The translations under genes and the position numbers were made by a program. From Sphagnum compactum (taxonomy: Eukaryota > Bryophyta > Sphagnopsida > Sphagnales): a DNA stretch of 64,000 nucleotides. The notes below the pieces were generated by a model, which did no database searches, was not told the DNA's origin, and saw nothing but the letters and a program-made list of their open reading frames with translations. Of the stretch, positions 12,825 through 26,499 are shown piece after piece. The stretch lies in the NCBI GenBank assembly GCA_965153455.1, contig OZ234498.1, positions 6,572,001 to 6,636,000 of the forward strand, given 5' to 3'. Each line of letters opens with the position of its first letter. Within the stretch, counting starts at the first letter, position 1.

Positions 12825-13395
12825 TTCTCACATCCAAGTAATGTTTACTTACTTTTTCCCAACCCCACCCATAAAACTAAAACCAGGACTGCAAACAGCG
12901 GGAGAAGACTAAGAGCAGCCCACTTGGAGCAATCAATCAATCTAGCCAATCAACAGAAAGTGGTAGGCTTTGCTATGCCTTCCAAAACCATTGTGCTAAG
13001 CCAAACCAGCATGTTTTGACTTATTCTTCATTGCATTTTCTTTTGCAGGGCCACATACTGACCACCATTGGAGCTGCTGCTCAGTAGATGACCTAGCAAA
13101 TATATTTCTCACATTCAAGTTTAGTTATCTATTTTTTCCCAATCCCACCCATAAAACCAAAACTGGGATTGCAAATAGGTGGGAACTACTAATAGCAAAC
13201 TACATGGACAGTAGGCCAATTGAAAACAGGGAGCAGAAGTGAGGTCATATCTATTATTATGAACAGAGCAGTCACATGACATTTATTAGGCTATGCTGTG
13301 CCTTTCATTAAGCTCAGGATTATGTGGAAAAATGTTGGGTCAACCATTTTGCTGAGCCAGATATTTGAGCACTATTGGAGCTGCTCTAACACTAT
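12825..13395 (+). repeat. diverged tandem duplication, about 280-300 bp unit
   Basis: Copy one runs about 12825-13085 and copy two about 13104-13395. Both have 'ttctcacat.caagt', then 'tttttcccaa.cccacccataaaac', 'gcaaac/taa', 'taggct.tgct.tgcctt', 'gctaagcca/gctgagcca' and end in 'attggagctgctg/c'. The offset is about 280 bp. No coding potential is seen. Confidence 0.7.
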
Positions 13396-15072
13396 GGAGA
13401 TGTTTCTTGACAACTAAATGGACCATGAAATCAAATCATGTGTCTACAAATCAAGGGGCATAATGGATTGAACATTTCATGTTCAAATTGTTATATGCTA
13501 TTGGAAAAAACAGTTGTAATTATATGTCTACATATCCATGTTTTGGAATCAACCAATTTATTGAGAAAAAGCTTGAGTAACACAAGTGGAAAGATTTCCA
13601 AGTATCTGAGGGTCAGCTTTACTTGCCCTAAGCAATCCGAATTTTCCAAAAAAGACTGTCTTCTAATTCCAACATTCAAATCATTCTTGAACAAAAGAGT
13701 ACATTGTAAAATTTGGCAAGAAAAAAAAGAGTTGGCGATCAAAATGAACACGAGTGATGAATTCTGACTACATGTGAAGATTTAGGATGAAAAGGTGATA
13801 GAGCTTTTATTTTTGAACAAAGTTAAAAGAAGGATTGAATTCACATGTGACAAATCCAACAATCCATGATAATACATACCCATATTATACACCAATACCA
13901 ATGTAACTGTTTCAGCACAATCAGTCAACATATATGACACATGAAACGAGTATTGAATGTAGAAGAGCATGCCTATGCCAACCATCATCAAACATTTCGG
14001 AACAATTAATCAAAATTTGTGATATTTAAAACAATGGTTGAATTGCATAGTGAATCATTGTCAACACATTGTTTTTGCAAAAAATGACTACTTTTCATCC
14101 ATAATGAATATTTCTTAAAATTGCTTAATTAGGTTCTTTGCATTGTTTGGGCAAGTTGAAAGGTTCTATGACCTAGTTCTTTAAACATGCATAAATATAT
14201 ATGTAATGCAATTCATTATCCTTTAATATGATTAGTACTAGTTTGAGGTAGGACCTTACAACATAGTCATGTTCTCCTTATTTCATGTTTCATGTATTGT
14301 CATGTTATGAATATAATCCTCATCCTTAGTTCATCTTCAGATTTCTTGGTTTTGTGGGGATTATGTTTAGGCATGTTTTGTTTATGATTTGTCGTAGCCT
14401 TCATGCTCATGGTGATTTTTTTTATTTTTTATGATAGTTTTCATGCCCATGACAACATGAGTAAAATGCTATGAAAGATTCATTTTTTCAATGGATTCTT
14501 ATGAAGGAATGGAAGACAACATAAGAGGCTCAAGCATCTGGGCACTATTTTGTTCTAAATGTGAAGTAATGTTTCACAACATTGATGCAAGCGCAGTAAC
14601 AAAAGAACACCAAATTTAATGCATTTGAACTCCTATTTTAGCATCTGAAGAATGAGACATGGGAGTCAAGTAGATCCTTCATTGGCATTATTTGCAAATG
14701 AAGCAAGAAGAATATTTCGGAGCTAGAAACATGTTGAATCAAAATAATGAAATTCACTTGTACCTAGTGTGGTCAATCTATCAAACCATGTTGATTCAGA
14801 GAGTAACCAATGACAAAAGAGGATTCCTCTGCAAGTGATTGTGGTAAAAGTCGTGGAGGAAGATTTGTAATTAAACAAGAGTTAGAAACAAATTAAATTT
14901 GTCATTTGATAACTAGCACATAAAACTACGAAGGAGTAGTGACGTGTATTCAAGTATGGGTTAAGCTTGTTGGTTGCAAAATACACACCAAACCAACTTT
15001 GTGTCATTAATGCTTGATGGCCAGAACAGCACATCCTACTCAATAAACATGTTCTTCTGCTTCTAAACACAC

Positions 15073-15073
15073 G

Positions 15074-15112
<39 letters not shown>
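15073..15112. repeat. (TC)n microsatellite
   Basis: About 19 uninterrupted TC units. Confidence 0.95.
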
Positions 15113-15114
<2 letters not shown>

Positions 15115-16763
15115 CTGCTTCTCTCGGTGACGCTTATTTGAGATATCAAGTTTACGTAATTCTGATAAAAAGAAAAGCTTATCATATTAATTCATCTCAC
15201 CCAAATCCATGTACTACCATCAAACAAATGAGATAGGTCTACATGGGTACTCTTGTCATTGCAATTCTATTGATACTCTATTGTTGTACCACAGCATCAA
15301 AAAAATGCTTTAGTTCAAACAAGCTTGGTCAACATTTGAAAGTCCTTAGTAGGTTGAGGGAGCAACCATTACATCCTATGAAAGCGACAAACTCCGTTTA
15401 ACAAAGATGGTTGGCCCTAGTCAAGAATGGATAGATATTCTCTGTAGGTAGTTTTTCAGAACAACCTTCAATTAAAAGGTTCTTCTACTGCTTCCTACAT
15501 TAAACTGCCACAAATTGTCAGACATAACATGTATATTATGTGGACAATCATGCAACCGGCATGTTGATTTGTGACTAAAGGTCTCTAGGATGATGACATA
15601 CCTTACCCTGAGGGTAGTTTCATCATCAAATAATCCTCAAAATAATTGAAGTGAGTTTGCCTGGATCATGCTTTCTAAAATCCCCTCCTTCCTTGTATAA
15701 AAAAACACTAGGTTCTGGTGTTCAAACGAGTGGTGAACTCCATGGTATTAAATGTCTATGAGATTGCAAAGCTAAATTGTTTTGTCAATTCTAGTTAAAC
15801 CAAAACTAAACATGACAAGAATGAGTTCAAATTGCAAACAAATGTTAGCCAGTTCTTGGTCTATGCTACTTCACGGTCAGCACTTGTTCAATCCCAAGGT
15901 CCCCAGATCATCGATTTGGCAATTTGAAAAATCAGAACCAAAACCAAATGTGGAACCAACCTCCTGTTGGAAGGTTCCAGTGGAAGGTTCCAACTTCCTG
16001 ATCCAGTTCCAACAGGAAGAGTTTGCTGTTCCAGATCAGGAAGGTGACCAAGTGACCTTACAAGTCTAGGACCTGCCAGACACTGGTCATTGATGACAAC
16101 CTTAGTTATGAGTGACTACACTGCAGATAAGTCCAAAAACCCAACATGTAAAAACCATATCTCTGTAAAGAAAGGGCGTATAGACACACATGACAACTAC
16201 ACTGGGCTAACAGTCTTCCACGCAGATGAAGATGTGATTGGATTGGTCAGCTAAGATATAAGAAGCATGACCAATTGGGTCACTTCAAAATGGACAATTC
16301 TTTCATGAAACAGTTGAGAAGATACATACCTACCATGTGACATAGGCAGGGGAGCAAAACAAGCTATTGCTACCAGCCTAAACTCTGCTTGGAGTCTACC
16401 AGGAAATCCACTGCATTGAGCCATAACCTGTTGTGTAAGTAGCACATCACAGTGCCTGTCTTCTTTGTCAGAAAGGATCTTACAAAACAGTATGGCTCAC
16501 TACAGTACCTATTGGATTTCACAGTAAGAACTCAAAGAATTAACCTCTATAGAAGAATAACAAGCCTGCCATGTCTTTGTGCCTGCAAATTCTTGCTTGA
16601 AATGAAGGAGACCTGATGAACAATGGTACACTAACAGTAGCAGCAACAGCCCTTGTGAAGTTCGATGATAAGCACCAGCTGCCACATCCTCTTCACTGTG
16701 ATTCAGCGTTGAATTGGTGCATGTAGTTATCATGCTGAAGGCCTTGCATGGTATCATTCTTCT

Positions 16764-19700
16764 CTACTGTGGACCAGAACCCAAACTGTCCCAGCGAAAA
16801 GGAGGCCTCACAAATGTCACGAATGGAGGATCCTTGAACAGTAGACACACACAAACACAGATAGTTGCAATCGTCACCAAAGATACCAAGAAGGACTTTG
16901 GAGTATAGGCATATACAATACCACCAGGATTGCCAGCTTGCCTTCCAAAAGCACTGCAATGAAACCTAGCCTTGCCAGTGTTGAGCTTCGCCCCTGAAGC
17001 AGACATCCGACTTGAACTAAATGGCAACTCCAGATTCAGCGATTTTGGTGCTGCTGACTTTGAAGCTTCACTGGGTCTTTGGTCCTGAATGTGTGGCAAT
17101 GAATCTCCTGGGATATTGATAGCCACACTTCCTCCCATACTCTCAAGCAGAGCAAGTTTGGCTCTCACCAACTGTACAGACTTGATGTTCCCTCCAACAA
17201 GGGCCAAGCTGAGAGGTGTCTGTCCACTCTCATCCTGCTTGCTAACCCAAGCATGCAACCCAACCTGAGCAGGTACCACCAAATGAATGTGTTACTGTAA
17301 CAAATACTCAGTGGATCTACAAATACAGCTCATCAATGTATGAGATGATGCAACCAAATTCAGACCCAGCTTAGGGGAGAATTGCAGACACACCTGGCAG
17401 GGGTCACTTGTGAGGGCATCTACAACATCTTCAGCATCTTGCATGCTAGCTGCAATGTGCAAGGGTGTCAAGCCTGCAGGTCCAGCCATGTCTGGCCTGA
17501 AGAAGTTGCCCCACTGCAATTTGAACTGCATTATTCTCTGGAAATTCTCCAACCCAAAATCACTCTCTTTTGCGAGGGATGAAGGCACATAAGCCAACAG
17601 AAGCTCCACCATAGGCCTGCACTTCCTGCGGACTGCCCGATGTAACAAACTGATTTCATCTCGCACAACATGGGACAGTTTGGCGAACAAAGAGTCAGAC
17701 TCTGCTCTCTGAAAGGGCATGTCCAAAAGCTTTTGGACCACAGTGCACCAATCACGCTCAACTGAGAAGACCAACAGGCATTTCAAGCGGAAAGCATGAA
17801 CCTGGAAAACATGAGCCACAATTAAATGAAGACAATAGATAACTATCCAAATTAGCACACAACTATTACCACACACAAATGTAGAAGTTCATACATGGTG
17901 AATATCTGTGAGATTGCAGACAAATCTCCATAACAACACTTTGAAGGTGACACAATGATGAGTGCAGTCATAACCTTATGAGATTCACTCACAAAGTGTC
18001 AGACCATCAACTTCATCATGAATAGCAGAGACAAGTTGCCATGACTACCCACTGACTGCATCAGCTCCTAACAGTGGCTCAAGGAAGTATATAACAACCT
18101 GCCCAAAAATTGAGGCAAAGCACCATAAAACTTTGGACACATATCTAGCTAATCAAAGAGTCAGCAGTGTCCTCATTCAAGCTGCAACAAGTTGTAAGGG
18201 TGAGCTTTGTTTCATTTGAGCATGTCCCTCTACAAGCAAGCATCTACACCCACATTTTTGTACGGTACATAAGATCCCTCCAAGTTATGAGTGTTACGCA
18301 CAGTGAAACAACTATGCAAGTGTGCTCTTTCTACAATCAGACTTTGTGTGATGCTTTGAATGGTAGGCAGGGTGCATGGGCACAAGATACCTTTGGGACT
18401 GCCTTTCTAAATTGTGACATGACATCCCTGAACCAGAATTGAGGGTTACACAAAAGATTGGCTGCCAAAATTCATTTCTAGCAGAAAAGCGAAATTTTTG
18501 TCTTCATCAAGTCATTTGCTTTCTGACATGAGCTCATTCCTCATTGGATATGCTATCCCAGTATAAAATCGACTACACAGAAAACAGTAGTAATGCACAC
18601 CTGTCAAGGGTTCTTCTGCTGGCCCTACAACCACTCATCTCTCAATCTTCCAGTAGCTGGTATCAACAAACTATACCCACAAATCTCAATCCAGATTGGC
18701 AGTTCCAAATTTAGTGCAAGCATCCCTGCCCTGTTAGCCAATGGCATCAATGACATGAACCAAGATATGTAGTTGCCTACCATGTCAAGAGAAGCAGAGT
18801 CACTGAATTGCCAATAGCTCCTGTTCTGGAAATACCACCCCAGTTCATGTAAGAAGCATGCAACATCCTCTTCCACCACAGCTCGTGCCACCTCACTACA
18901 AATCAGGATATCACTGGATTCAAGCCCCTCTCTTTCAGCCATCTCAGCTGCACATAAAGTTGCAGCCTCAATTTCTTCTTCTAGCTTGCAGAGCTCCTTG
19001 CACACTAATGTGTTTGCAACTATGACTGGCTTTGAATTTCCTCCACTGAGATTTTGTTCAACCTGCACCAATCATAAATTCTCAGCATAACCTAAGATTC
19101 CACATGAGAAGTTTGGCCTTCCTTCAAATCAAAGGCAACTAAATCCATTGCCAAGTCATAGCTGTCAAGTTGAACATAAAACCATTACAGACAGCAGATT
19201 TCATTCTCACCTACTTCGTTGCAAAAAGACCCCAGAAATATTTTAATCTATGTCCAAAACAATGTCCAGTTTCAAAGCTTCACATTTGAGCAGAGATTTG
19301 ATTGTGATCTATGAACTTGAAAATGCATACCTCAATGAAACACCGACCCACAACATCAGAGCATTCCCCACAGAAGGTGAAAGTGTGATCCACTTTAAAT
19401 ATGGCTCTATCAGCTGTGACCATGATAGCACAGTCCTCCACACCTTCCTCACCATAGCTGTTGACTTCATCAATTTCCACATTAGCTCCACCACAGGCAT
19501 GGTCTGCTTCTTCATCCTCCACATTAGAAACACTTTGCGACAAGTTCTTTCCCTGATACACACAGAGTAACCTGGAGCAACAGAACCAAACATCAAGTCA
19601 AGGGGCAGCACTCTTTAGTTGCAATTTATGGCAAGGCAACATATCAGACAGTGAAGTGCAATCTTCCATTATCATATATATCACCTAAGACAACTCAAAG

Positions 19701-22700
19701 ATTTACAGCAACCATGCATACCTGGTCCCAGAACATGCAAGGTTGAACCCATTGCAACTGATATTGGTTTCTTGGCCAGCTACAATAGCAATGGGACGCA
19801 CTGATTGAATATAGGGTTGACTCAATGGATCCACCAATTTCCTTTCAACAATATTGCCTGTAAACCAAACCCATAAAAATTCAGCTGTTACCAGGCTCAC
19901 TACACCACTCGAAAAACACAACATAACTTTCCTGATCATGTCTAATACCATATACATGGCAACATAGTTTTAACACTGCTCATCAAAGATATCAGAGTCA
20001 AAACTCAAACTGACCATACAGTTGATCTGCAAAGAGCTAAAAGATGTCATACTGTCATTTGTTGTGAGCGCTTAAAGAAATTCAATGATGATGTTCATAT
20101 GTCCATACCATTAATATCTTCATACATCTCCTGTAGCTACAGAATAAACTGACTGTTTTTTGTCAAATGTGGTATGAAACTAACCATCAACAATCAAAAC
20201 CATTTGCTGTTCCACTTGCACCAAGATGCGGCCTTTGTGCCAAAATGCACCACTGCAGGTATTCAGAAATTTTTCCAAACTTCCTTGCAAGTCCCTGTCT
20301 AACTGCATGAACATGAAAACTATCATTAGCAACAGTATTCACTACTAACATATATATATGCTCACCATTGCATGCAGTGAGGATTGCTGATCACATTAGT
20401 GTGAATTAAAACCAATGACTCCTAATGCAACATAATCCTGCAGGAAGGTTCACAGAGTGATTTACAGGAGTCTTCTGTCTTCAGACATTCCTTCCAACAG
20501 TAAAAGGGTCAAGTGCACTGTTCTTCAAGCAGGTTGATGCTCATGGTTTCCATCAGTGTGCACGCAGAAGAGTGCAATCACAGAGACTTCAGGTGGGAAG
20601 AAATCCTAAATTCAAGAGATTTCAGTACACACCTCCACCCATGCAGAATGTGGCATGGAAACATAAATAGTCAATACAACACAACCAGGTTTTATGTAAC
20701 TCTCCATGTCTGTAGGTAGGTGCTCCAGCCATGCATCAATCTGGATAACAAACAGACAGATTGTCAGTACTGTAGAAAAAACATTTGCAAGACTGCTGCT
20801 TGAAGTGATCTACCGGCATGTACCTGCTAGTCACTTTCAAAACTTGCAGTCAGATAAAAGACAGCTGTTATCATTAACCAAGTCTGCAGAATATGCCTAG
20901 CAGCAAATTAGACAGCAATGCAAGGCTGGAGTTAATACAATACCTGCATTCGTAGATTATGTGGCAGCTCTTCAGGTGTTCGGTCAAATAGCTTGAGTAA
21001 TATTCGACGTGTAGGGTTCTTCCATATCTGCCAGACACCAATCCAAAACCAAACCCAATGCAGAATGGAGCAAAGCATTAAGAAGTGTTATGGTACATTT
21101 TATAAAGCTTTAGCTGTACAAAAGTCACCCCTTAAAACAAATCTGGACTAGAAGACACCAAAATCTCAAGTAACACCCATCAACAAAGAGAATATGACTG
21201 CTAAAATCAGAAATTGCACCTCCATATTTGGAGTTAAGTGAGCTGGTAATTCCTCATCTGACCCTGACTGTGGACTGTTGCTGAGTTGCACAATTGAAGG
21301 TTGCAATGCTGGGCGAGGATCAGGTGGAATGGGCCTAAAAGATGACCCAGTCTTCTGGGCCCCAATTCTTGAAAGCATTAAGCTTCCCCTACTACCAATT
21401 GCAGAGTTCATTCCTGCATCAGCCCTCTGTCTAGCATCCTTCCCTATGGCTACAGTTGAATGGTCAGCAGTTGACTGCTCTGGGAACAATCTTTGCATTG
21501 CTGGTGCTGCAAGGACCTGGTCATCCTGCAGAGCTGAAAGCTCAGGATTTGGCATCAGTCGCTCAGCAATTGGCCTCACCAAGGAGCTGTCAGTAGACTT
21601 TGGAACGTGTTCCCGGGACACAGGCAGCCTATCATCAGTGGGAGCTGGAACACCAGAAGCACATCCGAAAGATGAGTGGCCTACTTCTCTTTGCAAAGGG
21701 CATGCCTGCATTGTGAGCAAGTCAGGGGTAGATGAAGAAGCATGTGATAATGGCAGCAGACCTGCCCTCTCTTGTATAAGGGGATGAGATCCTAGAACAT
21801 GCATTAGTGATGTGGGTAACTGCCCGGTGCTTTGGAGCAGCAATGCCAAAGCTTCTGGTGATGAGCCTCCTGCCAATCTGGAAACAAGCTGTTGTGTTGC
21901 AATTGACAGATCAGAACTGTGACCATTTGATGGTGCCACTTGCTCTTGCCTACTGACTAAACCAGCTGCTAGACCATCAAGATTCGGGATTAACGAATTC
22001 CATAATGGTGTTGTTCTGTCCTCCAAAGAGGCCAAGACTGCTTTCCTTAACAGAGCCTCCCTGTCAACAATAGGTACATTGGCATGGTTGAGGGATGTCG
22101 ATGCTGCATCCACAAAATGAAGTCTCATAAAACAGCAAAACTAATCAGACAGGAGACGTTGAGAACCCAAGATCTCCATCAGTTGGAAGAAATCCTTGGA
22201 GTGAAATAGTAGTATCTGTACTTCCTTGCTAGGATTACAGACATCCTATTGCACCAAAGATGACAGGTGGTCCTAGGAGTATAGAGCCTGTTCATTAATA
22301 AGGTGATGGCTAATCCACAAACTCTTTCAATACTAAACTGACAGGATTGCAGACTGCATTCTTGTAGCAATTTTGAAGAATCTGCATCTCGACACATTTC
22401 TGGAAGCAATGGAAGGATGCTATCATGATGGAGCCAAGAAAATACAGTAAAAACCGGGCTCTGCAATCAAGGGAAAAAAGTTCTAAGTTCTTACCTTGCA
22501 ACTGTGCCAAGATATGAAGAAGCCCACTGACTAACCCTGCTCCACCCCTGCCTATAAGATCGTCATCACCCATCAGGTAAGATCTAGCAGTTGGATCTGG
22601 CTGTGTCTTCCTTCGTCGCCTGTTGTGACCCTCAAGCCTTCTGCGACAGCTACGTTTTCCTTCATCAAACTCTGGTAGTGGATGAAATCTGTACACATGA

Positions 22701-24265
22701 AAGATTTCCTCAGCCATTGTCCTCATAAAAGCATGTGACCAGAAACCTCATTTACACAGAAACTTTACCAGTGGCATGTGTCCTACAGATTCAATTGCTG
22801 ATAAGCATGTATCTCCACAAGGCACCACAGATGTGTTATGACATCAATATCATGACTCAAAATTGATTTCAGTTCCCAGAAATGCTACATAAGCAACCAA
22901 ATACTGTCTGTCCACTTGATCATAAATCAAGGTGTTCCAGGTGTGTCACAAAAATAAACAAATCTTGACCCAGTGAGAGGAGAAAAATGATTGGAAAGTT
23001 TTATGCCAATGAGCACAAAACTCACCTAATAGCTAAGCACATGCTACAAAATACGATCAGAGAATGGACCTGCTACATTGCTGGCAGAAGCGCTGCATAA
23101 GTTGCATAACTGATGCATTTGCTGCTTTGGAGTGTATATCACAGACTTTGTGTCGCCGATGATAGTCTTTAGCTTTGCTCAGATCTGCTTTGCAGTTGTC
23201 AACTTGGCACATGGGAACCTGGGACTGGGGAGAAGAAGAGCGGGTTCTCTTCACACCATGGGAGCCACTGCCATCCTCTTCCACAATTGGGTAAGAGCTT
23301 CCTCCTAGCTTGAGGCCGAGTGATCCAACTTCCTCAGGAGCAGTGTCATCCACTCTCAGGCTTTTTGCACCATTCTGTGGTGGGGATGGAGTCTCCCTGT
23401 CAAAGAAGGATCTGCTTTGCAACTCTGACTCACTTCTACCATCACCTAACAGTGGTTGCCTAGGAGTGCCTGATGACCCTTCAAGTTGAAAGGTGAACTC
23501 AGGAGCTCTATGATGTCCTCCATTTTCATCAACACTATGCCTTTGTGTCCCCTCATTTGCTGAACCACTAGCTGTCCCAGAGGCAGGCTGTGCAACAAAC
23601 ATAACACTGTCCCAGTTCCATGCTTTCATATCCCATTCCTTTCTTCGGGAGGAATTTTCCATTCCTTGAGAGTCAGAGCGATCCCTGTTTGATGATGAAG
23701 ACCAAGGTCCATTGTCTTGCTCAACAGGAATGGTCAGACGGTTTGAGAGTATGGGCTGCTTTCCATTACCTGCAATCATAGCAACATATCAACCGACTGT
23801 TTGGCAATACATACACTGAAGGTCTAAGTAAAGGTGGAAAATGAACCATGACCCAATGTGTGGTCAGCAATTCATCTGTCCTCCCACCCTAGTAATTCTA
23901 CAAGAATGTTCAACGTTTATGCTTCTCCAATGCTGGAGGAGATGCTAGGACAAACAGATTATTGAGAAGCAGTTCTCATCCAAGGTCAGTGTACAACACT
24001 CAATCCGTGAAGCAACACACGGATCTGTGAGGTAGGATATCAAAGAGATGACACTTGGAAGCAACTACCAAGGCAACAATAGGCTCCTACTCACACAGTA
24101 AGTATCAAAAAATTGAATGGAGAAGGTCAGGAATCTTAGCAACATATCCACTGACTTTTCAGCCAATCTCCAACACTGACCTCCTGGAAAAAATTGATGC
24201 TGATGGAAAGGACGACTGCTATGACTGAGGCTGTCTACTCCTACATGAGCCATTTCCTTCTCCAT
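16764..24265 (-). CDS. SBP-box transcription factor of the SPL1/12/14/16 class
   Basis: Exons in transcript order: 24265-24181, 23769-23070, 22688-22495, 22103-21220, 21027-20944, 20740-20633, 20302-20185, 19857-19722, 19571-19331, 19062-18781, 17801-17394, 17264-16764. Every junction keeps frame and gives 1246 residues. A WNWDSVMF motif near the N terminus matches SPL14. The SBP domain (about 214-291) has both zinc sites (CQVDNC...[21 protein letters not shown]) and the basic signal [17 protein letters not shown]; an intron splits it after CQQCS, as usual in the family. Later come the conserved [13 protein letters not shown] and [18 protein letters not shown] blocks, ankyrin-like repeats (about 985-1117) and a C-terminal hydrophobic span ([17 protein letters not shown]). 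The family binds GTAC-core DNA; SPL14 affects plant architecture and toxin sensitivity. Long-class SPLs generally lack a miR156 site, and I see none in these exons. Confidence 0.92.
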
Positions 24266-25950
24266 TATAGTCAGGTTGTCTGCTCACAGACTCCCAGGTT
24301 GCATAGTGATCTGTAGGTGACAATGGCAAAGAGAAGCAGAGCTACAAGAAAATGGATGATGGTTGTTGCCCTGAGAAGAGGAGCAATTGAGACCCTTCCT
24401 AGCCCCAAAGATTCCAACAACAGAAAGGATTCAGCTCCTGCTCCAGCATGAGAAATTGTATACAACAGCATCATCTCACCACAATCCACCCACCACAACA
24501 AGCTCCCACTCTCCTTCAATGGCCTTACATGGCACAAACTCAGCCTCCACACTGAAACAGAAACAGATACTCCTCTTCTTTGCTAGACAATCAGCATCTG
24601 CTTGTGTATCACTGATAATAATGATTCCAACATGCACATCTTTTCTGAACTCCCTCTCGCTTCGCCCCCCCAATCAATGACCACGTGCAGGGTGTTGTCT
24701 GTCACTTTGATATAGTCCATCAGCCCATGCCACAGACTTATCTCAGAATTTGACCAGCTTCTCATGTATCATCGTCAGCTTCCCAAGCTATAGCTTAACT
24801 CCACAAAAATAAGTTTGAGGCAAAGCCGTTGAGGGGACCCAGTCATTCAGCTAACACAGGAATGCTGCTGTGTTGGCTACTTCCACTCCTTTTACAGTGT
24901 TAATAATGTGCTGCAACATGTAACAAGGCATAATCAAGAAGCTGATATGCTTCTTTATCCATCGAGATAACATCCTCAGATTGCTGTCTCTGATCTCCTT
25001 TGTCACAGAGTCTCTTAGCTCACAACCCTAGGGTTTTTAAGAGCATGGATCTTCCCCTAGCTCACAACCCTAGGGTGCAGCGGAGCATGGATCTTGCATT
25101 GACAGACTATATGAGAAGCAGAACCCTGGAACCAAACCCTAAGAAGTCCATACCTACTTCACATAAAACAAAAACACGATGGCTATCTTAACAGAATGCT
25201 GAAGAACAACGTCATCTCGGTTTCGTTGCATGTCAAGAGATGTATGCATTCTCCTTTTGAGTGAAGCTAATGATGTGCTTCAATTAGAATGGTCTTCCAC
25301 AAAGCAGAGGTGCTCATGCAGGGCACATCAAGAAACAACGCACAGAAGCCTAAGAAGCTCATGAACTCCTCCCTCGGTGAGTGGCAGTAGCAGCAGCATC
25401 ATAATAGACCCTGTTGGTGCACCATGGTAATAAATTCCCCACGGCTCCACACGGACGGACGGACGGACGGACACACCTCAATTCCCGCAGACCCCCGAGT
25501 GACTGACTCTCTCGTCCCCACCCCCTCCTCTCCTCTGCTCCTGGAAACAAAAAACCACCACCACCAGCACAAATCTTCGTCAAATTCCAACAGATCGGGA
25601 TCAAAGAAAGCGCAAAACCAGTATCCACTTCCCGTACGAGGAAACGAGACGTCGAAAACACGAATTGAGCGCAGCGTTTGTGGAAGAAAAGGAAGCACAG
25701 AAGCAGCGATGGCGCAGCCAGCCAGTCAGCGAGCTGCGCGACCTGCAATCCCTTCCCCACCCGCCCCGTGCAGCAGCAACCCTGGATGAAGAAAGGATGA
25801 AAACTACGAGTCTCTAGAGGGATGAATATATTATTCATCCAACAGGGTGGACTGTGCAGCCGAAACCCTGGATGAAAAATATGAAAAAGAAAATGGACGA
25901 ATGTATTATTCATCCGTTTATTCATCTAATGCCAGGTTGCTGCTACAACC
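24266..25950 (-). promoter_or_regulatory. probable 5' leader and promoter of the SPL-like gene
   Basis: No coding gene is supported. On the reverse strand 25390-25770 is GC-richer than its surroundings and holds a (GTCC)n run at 25449-25472, as expected of a leader exon or promoter. The stretch 25017-25105 carries two copies of a roughly 45-bp unit (agctcacaaccctagggt...agcatggatctt). Several short upstream ATGs exist on the reverse strand. Leader introns are likely but not resolvable by eye. Overlapping frames on both strands at 25359-25925 are compositional. Confidence 0.4.
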
Positions 25951-26107
25951 TTAGGCCACGTCCAACGGACCGGCCCTGAGATGAAAGGGTCCTACCGGCG
26001 GCAGTTAAGGGCTACGTCGCGAGGGATCGACGCTGCAGCAGCCGACAACTGCGCCCGTTATCGATACAAGCCAGATGTCGGTCAGGGTTCGAACGGGGCG
26101 TTGGTCG

Positions 26108-26130
26108 GGTATATTGTCTTCTAATATACC
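26108..26130. repeat. perfect 8-bp hairpin
   Basis: ggtatatt and aatatacc flank a 7-base loop. It sits just after a GC-rich patch that contains ggttcgaac, a B-box-like word. Possibly part of an unidentified mobile element. Confidence 0.5.
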
Positions 26131-26204
26131 GGCGAGATAAGGGTAACAGAAAATAAGAGTTTGTGTGTTTATATATACTAGTGGGTACCCGTGACGTTCA
26201 GACA

Positions 26205-26490
26205 CAATTCGCCCGTGCCCAGCCCGCTCGTGCTCAGCTCGTGCTCAGTCTCGTGCCCGTGCCAATGTCAGTCCTTGTCCAGTCCGTTCGTGTCGTGCCC
26301 ATTCGTGCCCAGTCCGTCCGTGCTCAATCCGTTCGTGTCGTGCCCCTCTCTCGGGCCCAGCCTGCTCGTGCCCAGTCCGCCCGTGCTCGTGCCCAATCCG
26401 TGCTCAGTTTCGTGCCCAATCCGTGCCTAGTCCCGCCCGTGCCCGTGCTTGTGCCCAATCCGTGTCCAGTTCTCGCCCGTGCCCAAGACA
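26205..26490. repeat. GC-rich minisatellite of cgtgcccagtccg-type units
   Basis: Degenerate units of roughly 10-20 bp built from cgtgccc, agtccgt and cgtgctcag repeat over about 285 bp. The stretch stands out as GC-rich between AT-rich neighbours. The long frames across it on both strands (Arg-Ala-Gln and Ser-Cys-Pro repeats) result from the repeat and are not genes. Confidence 0.8.
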
Positions 26491-26499
26491 GACTGACAG

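Larger units (their letters stand above)
12254..16763. other. intergenic DNA between two convergent genes
   Basis: No gene recognised. It contains the 3' regions of the SINE-like gene (left) and the SPL-like gene (right, reverse strand), a diverged tandem duplication at 12825-13395, a TC microsatellite, and a pair of interleaved inverted repeats at 15962-16043. The 109-codon frame at 13438-13767 has no recognisable domain. The stretch 14500-14900 looks like degraded coding sequence of unknown origin. Confidence 0.55.

Noticed and set aside
25359-25925. Long ORFs on both strands near the SPL leader
   Set aside because: GC-rich compositional frames with simple repeats; they lie where the reverse-strand gene's leader is expected.
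26088-26100. ggttcgaac as the B box of a tRNA gene
   Set aside because: No matching A box, acceptor stem or anticodon arm can be drawn around it.
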